Assembly (NCBI RefSeq): GCF_000003815.2
Contig: NC_049985.1
Span: forward strand, 22,363,754 to 22,427,753
Source of the DNA: Branchiostoma floridae
Lineage: Eukaryota > Chordata > Leptocardii > Amphioxiformes > Branchiostomatidae
Reading direction: 5' to 3'
DNA: 64,000 nt
Shown here: piece by piece, positions 37,901 to 46,125 of the stretch
Numbering within the stretch: position 1 is the stretch's first letter
Layout of the letters: every line of letters begins with the position of its first letter
Position numbers and translations under genes: made by a program
Notes under the pieces: model-generated
Told to the model about the DNA's origin: nothing
The model's input: only the letters and a program-made list of their open reading frames with translations
Database searches by the model: none

Positions 37901-38546
37901 GCAGTAAGTCTAATATGCACTACTACATAATATTTACAGTGTCAAGATATTCATAGTTGTACAAAGTCGCTACAGCTTTTCGTAGCAACGTCTAGGAACA
38001 AGACGAGCTGTGTTTACTTTGTAAAGTATTGCTGTATGAGTCGATTTTGTCGTCCCAATATTTATACTCCTTTCTTTTATATTCGTTTTTTTTGCAAGAT
38101 TTGTGATTCTTCCGGATTCCTTCGTCCATATATCGCCTTATCTAAACTATCCCTAGCACCTGTTAGCCTTTTTTTTCACTGATCCCCTTTCCACTTCGAC
38201 TGCACTACGGCCACTGAGCGGCCAGATTTGCTCAATGACTTTCTTAGCTTTTTTTAAATGTTTTGTGTTCTTTTTTCATTCTTTTCCATCCAACATATGC
38301 ATCATATTCCAATTATATGAAATCATGGGTTACACAAATGCAATGTACGGTTGCTCAGTGATTACTGTCTAGTAGAGGGTTTACTGACACGAAGTCTTCT
38401 CGCCTCCCCAGCACAACGACGTTGTCTCGCCCGACAAGGCCACAGAGTCCCTGACCCAGCAGGACACGTGGGGACAGTACAAAAAAGTCATCATGAAGAA
38501 AACGATGAGCCCAAACGGCGTCCTTTACCGGAGCTCATTATCATGA
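16987..38546 (+). CDS. CNBD2-like: Cyclic nucleotide-binding domain-containing protein, CNBD2-like
   Basis: Nineteen exons in consistent phase give 772 residues: 16987-17649, 20892-20948, 22889-22959, 25876-25990, 26700-26768, 27373-27461, 29021-29094, 31915-32000, 32715-32798, 33279-33331, 33496-33573, 33859-33919, 34367-34481, 34668-34726, 34957-35064, 35804-36040, 36986-37060, 37814-37903 and 38412-38546. Residues 1-150 are acidic and Ser/Gly-rich. GLARFRHAVEILM follows near 241. A first CNB-like fold spans about 303-436 (RPERFYYVLTGRVNLV-type core) and a second about 480-728 (NWMYIVKSGKCKLVR, then GFVGPGEIFGTSDLL and ELVLINKRFFLK). The phosphate-binding cassettes lack the usual arginine, so cyclic-nucleotide binding is uncertain. 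In mouse, CNBD2 (CRIS) is a sperm cAMP-binding protein; a ciliary or sperm role here is inference. Exon 14 reads in frame only as IMMSHQLQ.... An antisense LRR gene sits in intron 7. Confidence 0.85.
17951..18062. mobile_element. Short hairpin MITE, TTAATCTCCAAGCAGA ends
   Basis: TTAATCTCCAAGCAGATATT at the left pairs with AACATCTGCTTGAAGATTAA at the right, and GGTGACAAAA pairs with TTTTGTCACC inside. The same termini occur at 36132-36255, and related CTCCAAGC ends at 35589 and 37513. It lies in intron 1 of the CNBD2-like gene. Confidence 0.8.
18202..18382. mobile_element. MITE with TAGCCTC...GAGGCTA ends
   Basis: The left end TAGCCTCAACCAGGCTCCAC pairs with the right end GTGGCGCCTGGTAGAGGCTA. 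Internal GTCAAATAAGACAGAAAAC pairs with GTTTTCTGTCTTATTTG. A related copy at 29292-29590 abuts the nested LRR gene. Confidence 0.8.
18438..18641. mobile_element. Intact MITE, TTCACCTTTATCC family
   Basis: This 204-bp near-palindrome starts GTTCACCTTTATCCGTGG and ends with the complement of the same motif. The internal order (GTTTCAAACCAC..., TGACTTGATATCCCC) matches the copies at 27480 and 48181 and the split copy at 3041/6375. Confidence 0.85.
19198..19704. mobile_element. AT-rich MITE with perfect 24-bp ends
   Basis: The left end starts AGTACACTACCAAAAATAAT, and the 24-base terminus is exactly complementary to bases 19681-19704. The interior is a mosaic of AAGAAAAATTCTT-like runs that pair with each other. 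It lies in intron 1 of the CNBD2-like gene, within 1.2 kb of exon 2. Confidence 0.85.
20238..20333. mobile_element. Partial MITE, GGGCACAACCCGCC family
   Basis: It matches the left third of the complete element at 53438-53757, including CGTACGTGCAATTTGTCCGT and ACGTTCAGGCTGTA. The right terminus is absent. Confidence 0.7.
22288..22532. mobile_element. MITE with GGTGAACTCTCACTGCACTT ends
   Basis: The ends pair over ACTCTCACTGCACTTGCGTC and its near complement before 22532. The core GTCTTCTAAGTTATACTTTT is the complement of the GACTTAGAAGAC core at 16084. The DNA on either side (about 22064-22287 and 22533-22680) looks like two halves of another MITE that it interrupted. Confidence 0.75.
24821..25774. 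mobile_element. MITE (GGTGGTATCTCACTGCAC ends) interrupted by another element
   Basis: The left end GGTGGTATCTCACTGCACTT and right end AAGTGCAATGAGATACCACC are complementary, and the CACTGGTGCGGCGCTGCGGGG block has its partner near 25730. The middle is interrupted at 24913-25618 by an element with different ends and a TA duplication. It lies in intron 3 of the CNBD2-like gene, ending about 100 bases before exon 4. Confidence 0.85.
24913..25618. mobile_element. 706-bp TA-flanked element nested in a MITE
   Basis: The termini GAGTCCATTCCGAGACACC and the complement of GGTGTCTTGGAATGGACTC pair with one mismatch. TA lies on each side (24911-24912 and 25619-25620). The interior repeats the motif AATGGTAGAAAATGGTA and has no transposase. 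TA targeting suggests a Tc1/mariner-type mover. Confidence 0.85.
26090..26283. mobile_element. Compound hairpin element, CCCGGCTACAAAAAC ends
   Basis: CCCGGCTACAAAAAC occurs twice directly and once inverted. The first pair forms an immediate hairpin around 26095-26125. TTCTTCCGAATTTAGCCAA pairs with TTGGCTAAATTCGGAAGAA further in. It lies in intron 4 of the CNBD2-like gene. Confidence 0.7.
26379..26548. mobile_element. MITE with TACGTCACATTTTCAAACC end
   Basis: The left TACGTCACATTTTCAAACCTGGGCCC pairs with right-side sequence around CAGTTTGGAAATGTATAACG. Similar ends are at about 36691-36886 and 48675-48872. Confidence 0.55.
27480..27681. mobile_element. Intact MITE, TTCACCTTTATCC family
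   Basis: This 202-bp near-palindrome begins GTTCACCTTTATTCGTGG and ends GGATAAAGATGAAC. It starts only 18 bases after the exon 6 donor of the CNBD2-like gene. Confidence 0.85.
28180..28278 (+). mobile_element. Retrotransposon 3' end, plus strand
   Basis: It reads TTGTGACCTGTACTGAACCC...ATACAATAAAGGTCTTCATTCATTCATT. The same tail occurs in opposite orientation immediately afterwards at 28283, so two LINE ends meet tail to tail. Confidence 0.7.
28283..28720 (-). mobile_element. Non-LTR retrotransposon C-terminal fragment, minus strand
   Basis: The frame 28692-28384 reads RVCQFCTSNMIEDEVHFTVDC, a C-x2-C plus EDE.HF...C arrangement found at the C-terminal end of many LINE ORF2 proteins. It is followed by RFPHFRHMSSTDKF and FDKPTIAKPI, matching the fragment at 15291-15049. 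The tail AATAAAGGTCTTCATTC follows on the same strand. Nothing upstream of the C-terminal region is present. Confidence 0.8.
29292..29590. mobile_element. MITE-like element adjoining the LRR gene stop codon
   Basis: The right end CTGTGGAGCCTGGTAGAGGCTA and the left end TAGTCTCTACCAGACC match the ends of the element at 18202-18382. The internal TTTTCTGTCTTATTTGGCC is also shared. The final CTA at 29588-29590 is the complement of the LRR gene's TAG stop. Confidence 0.65.
29588..30580 (-). CDS. Leucine-rich repeat type I membrane protein, intronless, nested in an intron
   Basis: One uninterrupted frame encodes 330 residues. Residues 1-21 form a hydrophobic signal peptide. A cysteine-bearing LRR N-cap follows (about 20-50), then about four LRRs with LxxLxLxxN patterns (LYTLDLTWNSIEVF, LEYLLLPSNRL, LKFVDLRDNRLESF). 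A C-terminal LRR cap follows from NAFRCDCDLAWLM with a run of cysteines to about 230. After it come a Ser/Thr-rich stalk (about 230-288), one transmembrane helix (about 292-317) and a short basic tail. This is the general plan of surface LRR receptors and adhesion proteins; the tail has no TIR domain. The gene lies antisense within intron 7 (29095-31914) of the CNBD2-like gene, and the missing introns suggest origin by retroposition or a single-exon LRR family. The stop codon lies at the edge of a MITE. Specific function is unknown. Confidence 0.88.
   Translation of the reverse strand: MNVRNLFLLATLVSLQLECHCLPTKCKTKTFRFSTLGALVNCRCLGLPTFPRDIPPNTGRLELSTNAIRNITYLPPLPKLYTLDLTWNSIEVFSWDSLRNLPALEYLLLPSNRLRYVKLDIVIGHLPKLKFVDLRDNRLESFSEYELGWPKVTTTMIGGNAFRCDCDLAWLMVKLKCLETCQGEKDHACCESCGACFLTYSKTKDRLFCSSPSRLNRLPLSSAAERNACELHQSTTLPTTDVPVTLTTDSTLTQPWNVVINTEESYKTYSLTTLPIKNSTRVSTTRGRNEQVLFLYIAIITVESLLTLIFIVCFFLVRRNRIGHVNMGVD
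30581..31914. other. Rest of CNBD2-like intron 7 with a tandem duplication
   Basis: No exon was recognised. A block at about 31213-31335 is repeated at about 31418-31540 (CCGTTAGTCAATYCAATGTC, then CACGTGGGC and GGCACAGACAATT), offset by roughly 205 bases. A G-run of about 12 lies near 31595. A GGTTCGAACC motif at 30668 belongs to a dispersed repeat rather than a tRNA. Confidence 0.5.
32018..32239. mobile_element. Hairpin MITE with TAGCCTCCGTTGCAGTCTTC ends
   Basis: The left end TAGCCTCCGTTGCAGTCTTC, continuing GTAACGGGGCTGTTTT, is exactly complementary to the right end before 32239. It starts 18 bases after the exon 8 donor of the CNBD2-like gene. The interior holds complementary CGTGAGAGCGAG and CTCGCTATCAT-like blocks. 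Confidence 0.85.
35589..35712. mobile_element. Short MITE with TTACTCTCCAAGC end
   Basis: TTACTCTCCAAGCTGCGGTT pairs with CCACCAACCTCTGCCTGAAGAGTAA, and CGGACAGAATACGGGGTG lies between. It is in intron 15 of the CNBD2-like gene and shares CTCCAAGC termini with the elements at 17951, 36132 and 37513. Confidence 0.65.
36132..36255. mobile_element. Short hairpin MITE, TTAATCTCCAAGCAGATC ends
   Basis: TTAATCTCCAAGCAGATCC and its exact complement GGATCTGCTTGGAGATTAA bound 124 bases. It is in intron 16 of the CNBD2-like gene. Confidence 0.85.
36691..36886. mobile_element. MITE with AATGCCACGTTTCCAAACCG ends
   Basis: AATGCCACGTTTCCAAACCG at the left pairs with CGGTTTGGAAACGTTACCCCGGCATT at the right. 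It lies just upstream of exon 17 of the CNBD2-like gene and belongs with the elements at 26379 and 48675. Confidence 0.7.
37513..37696. mobile_element. MITE with ATACTCTCCAAGCAGAGG end
   Basis: CTCCAAGCAGAGGTTAAGCT pairs loosely with the right end, and internal CTCCGGCTGTTTTTTTA and CGGGGTTTCT-type blocks pair strongly (CCGATAAAAACGAC with GTCATTTTTATCGG). It is in intron 17 of the CNBD2-like gene. Confidence 0.65.
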
Positions 38547-38641
38547 CAGAGCAAACTTCTGATGCTGTGTTAGTGCAATTGAAAGAAGACAAAATATGAT
38601 TCTAATGTGTGCCATATAGAGTTGATATCGTAAAATCTATG

Positions 38642-38655
38642 GTTACCATGACAAC
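38642..38655 (+). promoter_or_regulatory. Candidate RFX X-box
   Basis: GTTACCATGACAAC fits the X-box pattern RYYNYY-AT-RRNRAC at every position. It lies 96 bases after the CNBD2-like stop codon and begins the degenerate part of the 29-bp array. Regulatory use is inference. Confidence 0.4.
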
Positions 38656-38857
38656 AAAGCATTTATATGGTGAATGAAATTAACTGTACCATACCAAGCA
38701 TTATTCTATGGTTATCATGATGGCAACTTGCTGTAGCCTGCTGGTATCATGACAACAATTATAGTTCTGCCGCAACCATGACAACCATTCTAATTCCCAA
38801 CTATTCTACAGTTACGGTGATGACCGGTTTGCTTCTATGTGGCAACCAGGACAGCCG

Positions 38858-39205
38858 CTGTAGTTCTGTGGTGATCATATGACAGCCACTGTAGTTCTGT
38901 GGTAGCCATGACAACTACTGTTGTTCCGTGGTAACCATGACAGCTACTATAGTTTTGTGGTAACCATGACAACCGCTGTAGTTTTGTGGTAACCATAACA
39001 ACCACTGTAGTTCTGTGGTAACCATGGCAGCTGCTAAAGTTCCGTGGTAACCATGCCAGCCGCTGTAGTTCTGTGGTCACCATGACAACCGCTGTAGTTT
39101 TGTCTTAACCGTGACAGCTACTATAGTTTTGTGGTAACCATGACAACCGCTGTAGTTCTGTGGTAACCATGACAACTGCAGTAGTTCCGTGGTAACAATG
39201 ATATT
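38858..39205. repeat. 29-bp minisatellite, about 12 units
   Basis: Units of the form TAGTTCTGTGGTAACCATGA plus CAACCGCTG start at 38862, 38893 and then every 29 bases to 39183. Looser copies extend back to about 38640. Most units contain GTNRCC-AT-GACAAC-like sequence, close to an RFX X-box. Because 29 is not a multiple of three, the overlapping ORFs are not meaningful. The array lies in the probable 3' UTR of the CNBD2-like gene. Confidence 0.95.
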
Positions 39206-40678
39206 GCAGTAACAGTGGTATTGAGAATCCATACACAGCCATGTCAGTCAGCCATCACGTAAGGTTAATTAATGAAGCTGTCTACTTGGGAAGCTGGTTG
39301 TGTTGCCGAAGGACGATGTTCTACGAGTATATACGAGCCATATATATTTATAGATAACAGATATGACGTCAACTATATTTTGTGTGTTCAGGCATTATAT
39401 ATGACAGTGGATACGTAAGAACTAAATATATATTTATGGAGTGACAATGACATAGTATTGTACAAATTTAGATAGTCTTAGTTATCAAACAAGAAAATGA
39501 ATGACAATAAAAGATTCTAAGAACACTTTTAATACCTGAACTGTTGCAAGTTGTATCTAGACATAAAGTGAAAACGACATGAAACCTTTTCTTTGTTTAT
39601 TATATGATAACCATAACGCGAAAATACCTAAAGCTAATAGATAAAATTCCTGATGTGTTTGCAATTTTAGAAATATTATTGGCAAGCATGTGTAAGAAGT
39701 CGGCTAGTAGTGGTGGTAGAAGTGGCGGGAAAGACCCTACAGGGACAAAGTGTGCAGAAATAGCAATGGTGTTATCGGTTTTAGACACGTGGAGTTTGTG
39801 GTATGATGTCATGAAAGGGGGGGGGGGGGTACAAAAGAACAATCCTAGGCGTTGGTACACCCAACTGCAGGTCTTGAGAAATCAAATAATTAACAGTCTT
39901 TACAAGTGCAACATTTACGGTGTTGGCAGCTAAACACAGTCTAAAGCTTTATACACTCTTTCATGCGTTTATAAGGGAGATACATGGAAAATATTCCACA
40001 CCTATCACTACTGTTGACGTGTCATGACAAGGTTGACATCCCAGTATTGTTTAAATGTCAGGGGTTTGTCACAAGGTATGAACAAGCTCACACTTCTGCA
40101 AAAAGACAAAAGGCATGATGATGACTCATCTCCAAATCGTACAAACACGACGGAAAGGTACAACAACAAAAAACAACAACACTACATTTTACTTCTCATG
40201 TAGTGCAGTTTATGAATTGCAAATCTTTGCGCCGCACCTGCAAGTAAGGTGTTTGTATGTCTAAACTAGTCCTGGCTCTAATAGGTTTAATTCTGGAACT
40301 GTTATCACTATGAAATATGTAAATATTGAGTTTAGTGTTGACCTCCTGGAACTGTGAAATCCCCGATGCGTCAGGCACCTGGACGTTAGGGGGGAATCCC
40401 CTGTTAGTTCATAGGTCACTAGAGCGGTGCAGTGATTGGTTGTAAAACTTGAACAACATGTTTACCTGTGCGGGGACCTAACGCCTTGTCTCCCGGGGGC
40501 TGTAAGGGGTTGGAGCGAGACTTTCTGTGCTCCTCAAAATCTGAGTCATACCTATATCAAAGACAAATTTTACCGTGACATCATATGGCGAACGTCTGGA
40601 AAAAGGGATTTGAAAACCACTTGATGACATGCATTTGGCTTCGTTTGAAATACTGGCACAAAAACGACGTTCACAATC
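39206..40678. other. CNBD2-like 3' end and spacer before the TNF-ligand gene
   Basis: An AATAAA lies at 39506-39511. A run of about 12 G bases is near 39820. No additional exon was recognised, and no clear TATA box precedes 40679. Confidence 0.4.
39506..39511 (+). promoter_or_regulatory. Candidate polyadenylation signal of CNBD2-like gene
   Basis: AATAAA in ATGACAATAAAAGATTC, about 960 bases after the stop. Using it would place the minisatellite in the mRNA. Confidence 0.45.
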
Positions 40679-43600
40679 ATGGGCTGTAAAGGAGTCTACG
40701 GGGAGAAAAGATGTGGCCATTTTCTTGAGCTGGTAGTATTTTTCCAGCTCGCCTTGTTGTTGGCGCTCTGCGTTAGTTTTGTGACAGTCACTGTGAACTT
40801 GAACGCCGAAATTGAGGAGCTGAGGACGGTTGTGAAGGAGAGAAACTCTGAGAAGCAACCTGGGGACGAGAGCTGGATATCGTCTCCACTGCTAGCTGCT
40901 GTCGTCCAAAATGTAAGTGGCATGTGCAGTTACCGTGCCCCAATATTGCAAAGCTCCTCAGTTTTATTTTTTGTCCAAGATCAGAGATAGTCTTCCTTTT
41001 TCACCGAATCTACCATTTCTACAGACCTACATGTATGCACCTTTAGCATGAACATGTCATTGGTGGTCTTGTGGCAAACCACAAAACCATTACCCGCATT
41101 GCGTATGTACATGTACACAAGCACGCGTTCCGGTCTAAAGATTATGCATACAACAGAGCACCTGTTGGTTGTAAGTACTAAAACTTTGAGAACAGAGTAT
41201 TGTGTATACTACACAGGAGTTATTCCACCGCGCCCTGTTTTTATAAGTTTTGAACGGACTGTGTTTCATTTTAGTCTCACTTCAGCACTCTGACAGTTTT
41301 GTTTTGACCCAAACAAGACTTTTGAAAACCGTATGATGTCATATTACGTTGACATTACGCAACGGGAAGACTAAAATCTTCCATTTGTTCCACTGGGACC
41401 GACAGTAATGTTATGGGAACGTGCGATGTTTTTAGTTTCGCAACCATTGTACTTAGTAATGCAAGACATGCAGCCTTTGTTGACAGTCAATAGAGTGAAA
41501 TAATTGCGCAGGGAGAAAACAAGTTCTGCGGTCAACACCTTTCGGTGTACGTGACTGTATAACAAATGAGCTTTACACACCTGTAAAAAAGTGCATTGAA
41601 CAAACAGTTACTACAGTTTTATGATATTTGTACAAGTACGGTTGCCCAGAGAGACTTCGCTGACTTTGTCTCCCCGGATTTTGTTTGCTAAGCCTTCGTA
41701 CATTTTCACCTGTTTGACCTCTAACCTAACGTCTGTTTTGCAGGCCATTGCGCAAGCATTGGGGAATATTACAACTGACAAAGGTGTGTTGTCTGATAAC
41801 AGTATGCCTCTAGGCTTAAATATCTTTTTCAAATTGCGTATATATACAAACATATGAGAACATATATCAATAGTCAATAAGCATAGAGCAATCCAAGAAC
41901 AGATGAAACAGATTGTGACAAGATAAAAAGAAGAGTAGTATTTGTTGACGTAAACGGTAAATGTCATCTTCATTCTAACTTAGAGATACTAATCTCTCGA
42001 CGGAGATCATCAGACAATGCGAGAACCAAAAAAGCTTGCAGTGTTAAGGTCAACAGCACACATGTTATGATATAAATATGTACCAAATATACTTTTTTGC
42101 TCAGTTTATGCTGAGAAATTTACGAAAAGATATGGTTGAATGAAATTGATATTTCATAACGTTTGTAATTTTTTCCAGAGCGAGACAGAAAACAGACAGG
42201 CCGTTTCACCCCTTACGGCCCCCTGTACACGTTAGACAATGACGGGGAGGGAGACGGGAAGCTAGGCGGGAAGAGAGGTGGGAAGGCCCAAGGCTACCTG
42301 GCCAAGCCCATGGCTCACCTCACGGGGTCCATCATGTCGGATCCGGAAATGGACCTAGACAGGGGTACGCATAACTTAACGCGTTCTTCAACTAATCATG
42401 CTGCTACTATTATTACATTCATTTCGGATGACAAAAGTGTATCATCTACTAATAACAATTTTAGTCTTGTTTATACTGAACCCTAATTCATGGCTTTCGT
42501 GCATTATGTTATTATGATCATATAGCCAGGTGACGTCTACCAATCAGAAGGCCCCATTTCATGTTGGTTATCCACCTCGCTCCGCTTCGCTCACTTGGTA
42601 GTTTATTTGCCGTGCTAATAGCAAATGACCAGGTGTTACGACACTTCGAGGCGAGTCATCATACATTAATCAATGTGTATACGGTGTCATAAGGCATGGG
42701 TGATGATGTAGCTACCGTATAAACTACAGAGTGAGCGAAGCGAACTAGCCTCATTGCTAGGCCCACTTCTTGTACAATTAACCACCATGTTAGATTTATG
42801 TGGGGAGCTGACAAGAGGTTTTTATATGGAGTAATAATAACTAGTGGTTTATAGCAAAATAGAGCCTTCTCATTGGTCAACGTCGTTTGACAATATGATA
42901 ATGTTCTTTATGCTTACCTGACCAGTACTTCGCCCGAAGAACTCCATGGTGCGAGTGAAAGGCTGGGAGTGGGACCAGGGCCTGGCGACCCTCGCTAACG
43001 GTATGAAGTACGGCGGTGGGTACATTCAGGTGCCTATGGATGGACTGTACTACGTATACAGGTGACTGCACTCTCTCCTAATCTGAACTCTCTCTAAAAA
43101 CAAGCTACTAGAAAAGCCTAAACCTACACTACCACCCCCCTGTCAAATAAGCTAGCTTTCTGCCACTGAATAATCAGGGGTAATCTCTATCAGCATGTCC
43201 AAGACAAAAGATACAGAAACTGTAAGTTCTGCTGCAGTACCAAGGTCAGCGGCCAGGAGGCCCAAAATTTACATTGACTTTTGTGTTTACAACAACTATC
43301 CGCATACCAAATATCATTGTAATGCTAATCTAGAGGTCTTAGTTTCTAGTATCCTACCGGAAGCACATGTAAACAAACAAACAAATAACTAACATTGTAC
43401 AACAAAACACTCTCTATAACGATTTGATACCTTATTACTTTCTTCAGTTGACAAATATTTATATACAGGGATTTGCATTGACAATAACGATAAACCTTGT
43501 CGTTCCATGCTCTTTTAGCCAGCTGTACTTCAGGTACATGAAAGATGATGATAAGACAAGGAAACACGTTCAGATGCTTCACTACACCTTCAAGAGAAGC

Positions 43601-44263
43601 GACACCTACCGGGTGGCACAGGAACTGATGAAAAGTGCCCGCACAAAGTGAGTATGACCGAGGTCAACATACAACAATTTCACTAACGATCAGAGTAGAA
43701 TTTACAGCAGTAGATCCTTCAGTGCCGTCAAAACATGTTCTAGCATGGAAGCTCGTTGAGTTGATAAATGATGGTATGGAGAACCCGAAAAACAAAACAA
43801 TTTTCAATTGAATAGTTCAGTTATATACGCAATCGCTCTGGATATAAGATTTTTTTTGCATTTGTGACGTCAAAAATTGGTCAAAGGTTGTCAGAAGGCC
43901 GTATCGCTCCCGTTTGTTAGAGATGCGCGCCCTGATAGTTTCCTTTACTATAGTCACAAAGTATGTTCTGTATCAATTATCTTAATACAATCCAAAATGC
44001 ATATGCAGATAACGTGCATAAAACGTGTACCGTCAGCAAATTCCAGTTCCATGCCAAGTGACCAAACCAACAAACTTGTACCCTCCCCTGTTCCCCTACC
44101 ACGCAGGTGTTGGAGTAAACACACAGACTACGAGCTGTTGTCCTCGTACCAAGGCGGCGTGTTCCGGCTCAGACAGGGAGACAAGCTGTACGTGGCTGTC
44201 AGTAACGTCGACTTTGTCAGCTTTGAGGAGACCGCAAGCTACTTCGGGGCCTTTCTCATCTAA
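40679..44263 (+). CDS. TNFSF10-like: TNF superfamily ligand, TRAIL (TNFSF10)-like
   Basis: Six exons, 40679-40912, 41744-41783, 42179-42364, 42926-43061, 43519-43647 and 44107-44263, join in phase to give 293 residues. The protein is a type II membrane protein: a short cytosolic N-terminus, one hydrophobic helix at about 14-40, then a stalk. The TNF homology domain runs from about 135 to 293. It starts AKPMAHLTG (133-141) and contains GWEWDQ, GYIQVPMDGLYYVYSQLYFR and QGGVFRLRQGDKLYVAVSN, ending YFGAFLI. MKSARTKCWSK around C243 closely resembles the vertebrate TRAIL segment whose cysteine binds zinc at the trimer centre. Family members act as trimers on death-domain TNF receptors; the receptor here is unknown. 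A Gly/Lys-rich linker (118-130) lies between stalk and domain. Assignment to TRAIL rather than another TNFSF branch rests on that cysteine motif. Confidence 0.9.
42533..42888. mobile_element. MITE with ACCAATCAGAAGGC-type ends
   Basis: GACGTCTACCAATCAGAAGGC at the left pairs with GCCTTCTCATTGGTCAACGTC at the right. AGTGAGCGAAGCG and CGCTTCGCTCACTTGG pair internally. It lies in intron 3 of the TRAIL-like gene, close to exon 4. Confidence 0.75.
43225..43392 (+). repeat. Dispersed repeat, GCTGCAGTACCAAGG family
   Basis: It starts near TCTGCTGCAGTACCAAGGTC, continues with GGCCAGGAGGCCCAAAATTT and CATACCAAATATCATTG, and ends in an ACAAACAAAC run. Related copies, some much decayed, are at about 23350, 45957, 57800 and 60430 (plus) and 61640 (minus). 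Confidence 0.7.
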
Positions 44264-45640
44264 AAACTGTAACATTGACAGAGCTTTGTGTCAAATATCA
44301 GATATATATATGTATCAGTTTGGGTCAATCGCTCTTTCCAAATAAAGGTGATGATTTTATTGCAGAGCACAGTGAGCACAAAGAAATGAACGAACAAAGG
44401 AACATACCTTTATCCTGTCGGTTCATTGATGCTCTGGGGAAAAAAGTTTCAAAGAAAATTTAAGGCTAATACCCATATTTTTATGTTTACCATCAGAAAA
44501 GAGAAACGAATTGTCTTTTGTCCGTTTTTCCTTCCTCTTCCGTATCCTCCGTTCCAAACAAATAAGGCCAATGACCTGGAACAGATCGCTCTTACCATGG
44601 TAACTGGTAAAGGAGCAGACACGCTTTGGTGTTCATTATGTAGCAAGTGGCACGACAGAGCTGGAGGGGCTGGTCACCATGTATATGAATGTGCTTGAGG
44701 AAGAATAAACAGAGCAGTAGTTTGCTAAGCTAGACCATTTGAAGGTGAAAAAGAAGTATTTCCGCGTAAATGATACCTTTCTAGTGGACAAATTATGCTA
44801 AACTCCTTGTGCACAAGCTAGACAACATATATTTGATATGGCTTGTATGTATAGCATATTCTGCTTGAAAATATTCTCACTAACATTTCTTTTGCAATGC
44901 CGATTGTATGTGATAATCACAGAAATTGTCCCTTCGTAAAATCTTAGAAGGATGAAAGTAAAGATGTTGAACATCAGAAGGAGTCTAAGACATGTGTTAG
45001 TGTCTCAGGAAAGATGGTAACAACCGAGCTTGGTTTTATGGATATTCAAAATGTAAAATGTTGGACGTCTGAGATTTTACTAAATGTATATAGTACTTAA
45101 CATTTGTGATCCGAAATTGTTGTACACTAGATCTCGCAATTGGCCATGGCAATTCTATTTGGATTGTTTGAAAATCGTTTATTTCATTCTATAATAGAAT
45201 AGCATGCAAAATTAGTATAATTGACGTTGGGAGCATAATTGTAATGCACATTTTTTACTTGATTACTTAGATTTAGAAATATTGCACAAGAACTCACGAA
45301 AAATGTGTTTTACATATCATAGTGCCGCGTTTATAGGTGTAGTACAGAAAGTTTGTCAGTGGTTGTAAGATTAACGTTGTATCTGTAACTTACTTGGTCA
45401 TGTCGGTATGTACACGTACTGGTATATAACGTAGCTCTTTATGCGTCCTATCAATTCTTTTTTAACTCTTTGTATATCAATATTGTATTTTTGGTGTCAC
45501 AAGTTTAGGGAATCAGAGATATGCTATTTTTAGAATTTTGGATTTTTATACTTTTGTACCAGATTTGGTAACTTTATGTATACCACAACTATATTCTATA
45601 TGTGAAAAATATATTAATAAAGAAAAGACGTCAGAGTGTT
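44264..45640 (+). other. Presumed 3' UTR of the TRAIL-like gene
   Basis: Untranslated AT-rich sequence with an early AATAAA at 44341 and a later one at 45616. About 44560-44700 resembles 57540-57690 and is a dispersed repeat. Confidence 0.5.
45616..45621 (+). promoter_or_regulatory. Candidate distal polyadenylation signal of TRAIL-like gene
   Basis: AATAAA followed by a GT-rich stretch (GTCAGAGTGTTGTTTT), the usual arrangement downstream of a cleavage site. Confidence 0.55.
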
Positions 45641-45956
45641 GTTTTATTTCTTTGTGATGTGGTGTTTACATAAACAAATCCTTGAATCAAGGCAAATACA
45701 AAAACTTATATGTACACACACACACAGCACTATGTGTTGTGCCTCAGAATAGACCAACAAAAGATTGTCCAACATAGTCAAAATCATGCTGAATCACATA
45801 TTTTTATCAAAGATGATGCCCATTTTGCCCGTACTAGATTCAAATTTATCATAAATGCAACGATATGTTCCAGTACCTCATGTATGAACACCCTCAACTT
45901 GTGTTATGGCACAAAACTCTTTCACAATTACTTCAATATGCCCAAACCTCAAAAGT

Positions 45957-46125
45957 CCTGCTGCAGTTCCATGGAAAGTGGCCAGGGGGCTCATAATCTA
46001 ATAGTTTCTTCACTTTGCAAACACCTCCTAGCTAACATACCAAACATCATTAAGATTCATCCACGACTTCTCCAGTTATGATATTCAGACAAACAAACAA
46101 ACAAACAAACAAACAAACACACAGA
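45957..46125 (+). repeat. Dispersed repeat, GCTGCAGTACCAAGG family
   Basis: It has the same order of motifs as at 43225 (CCTGCTGCAGTTCCATGG, GGCCAGGGGGCTCA, CATACCAAACATCATTAAG) and ends in an ACAAACAAAC tract. Confidence 0.65.

Noticed and set aside
38858-39205. Regular 29-bp repeats as a possible CRISPR array
   Set aside because: Units are contiguous, without unique spacers, and the genome is animal.
40478-40858. 126-codon minus-strand frame over the TRAIL-like first exon
   Set aside because: It overlaps the signal-anchor exon antisense and shows no family resemblance.
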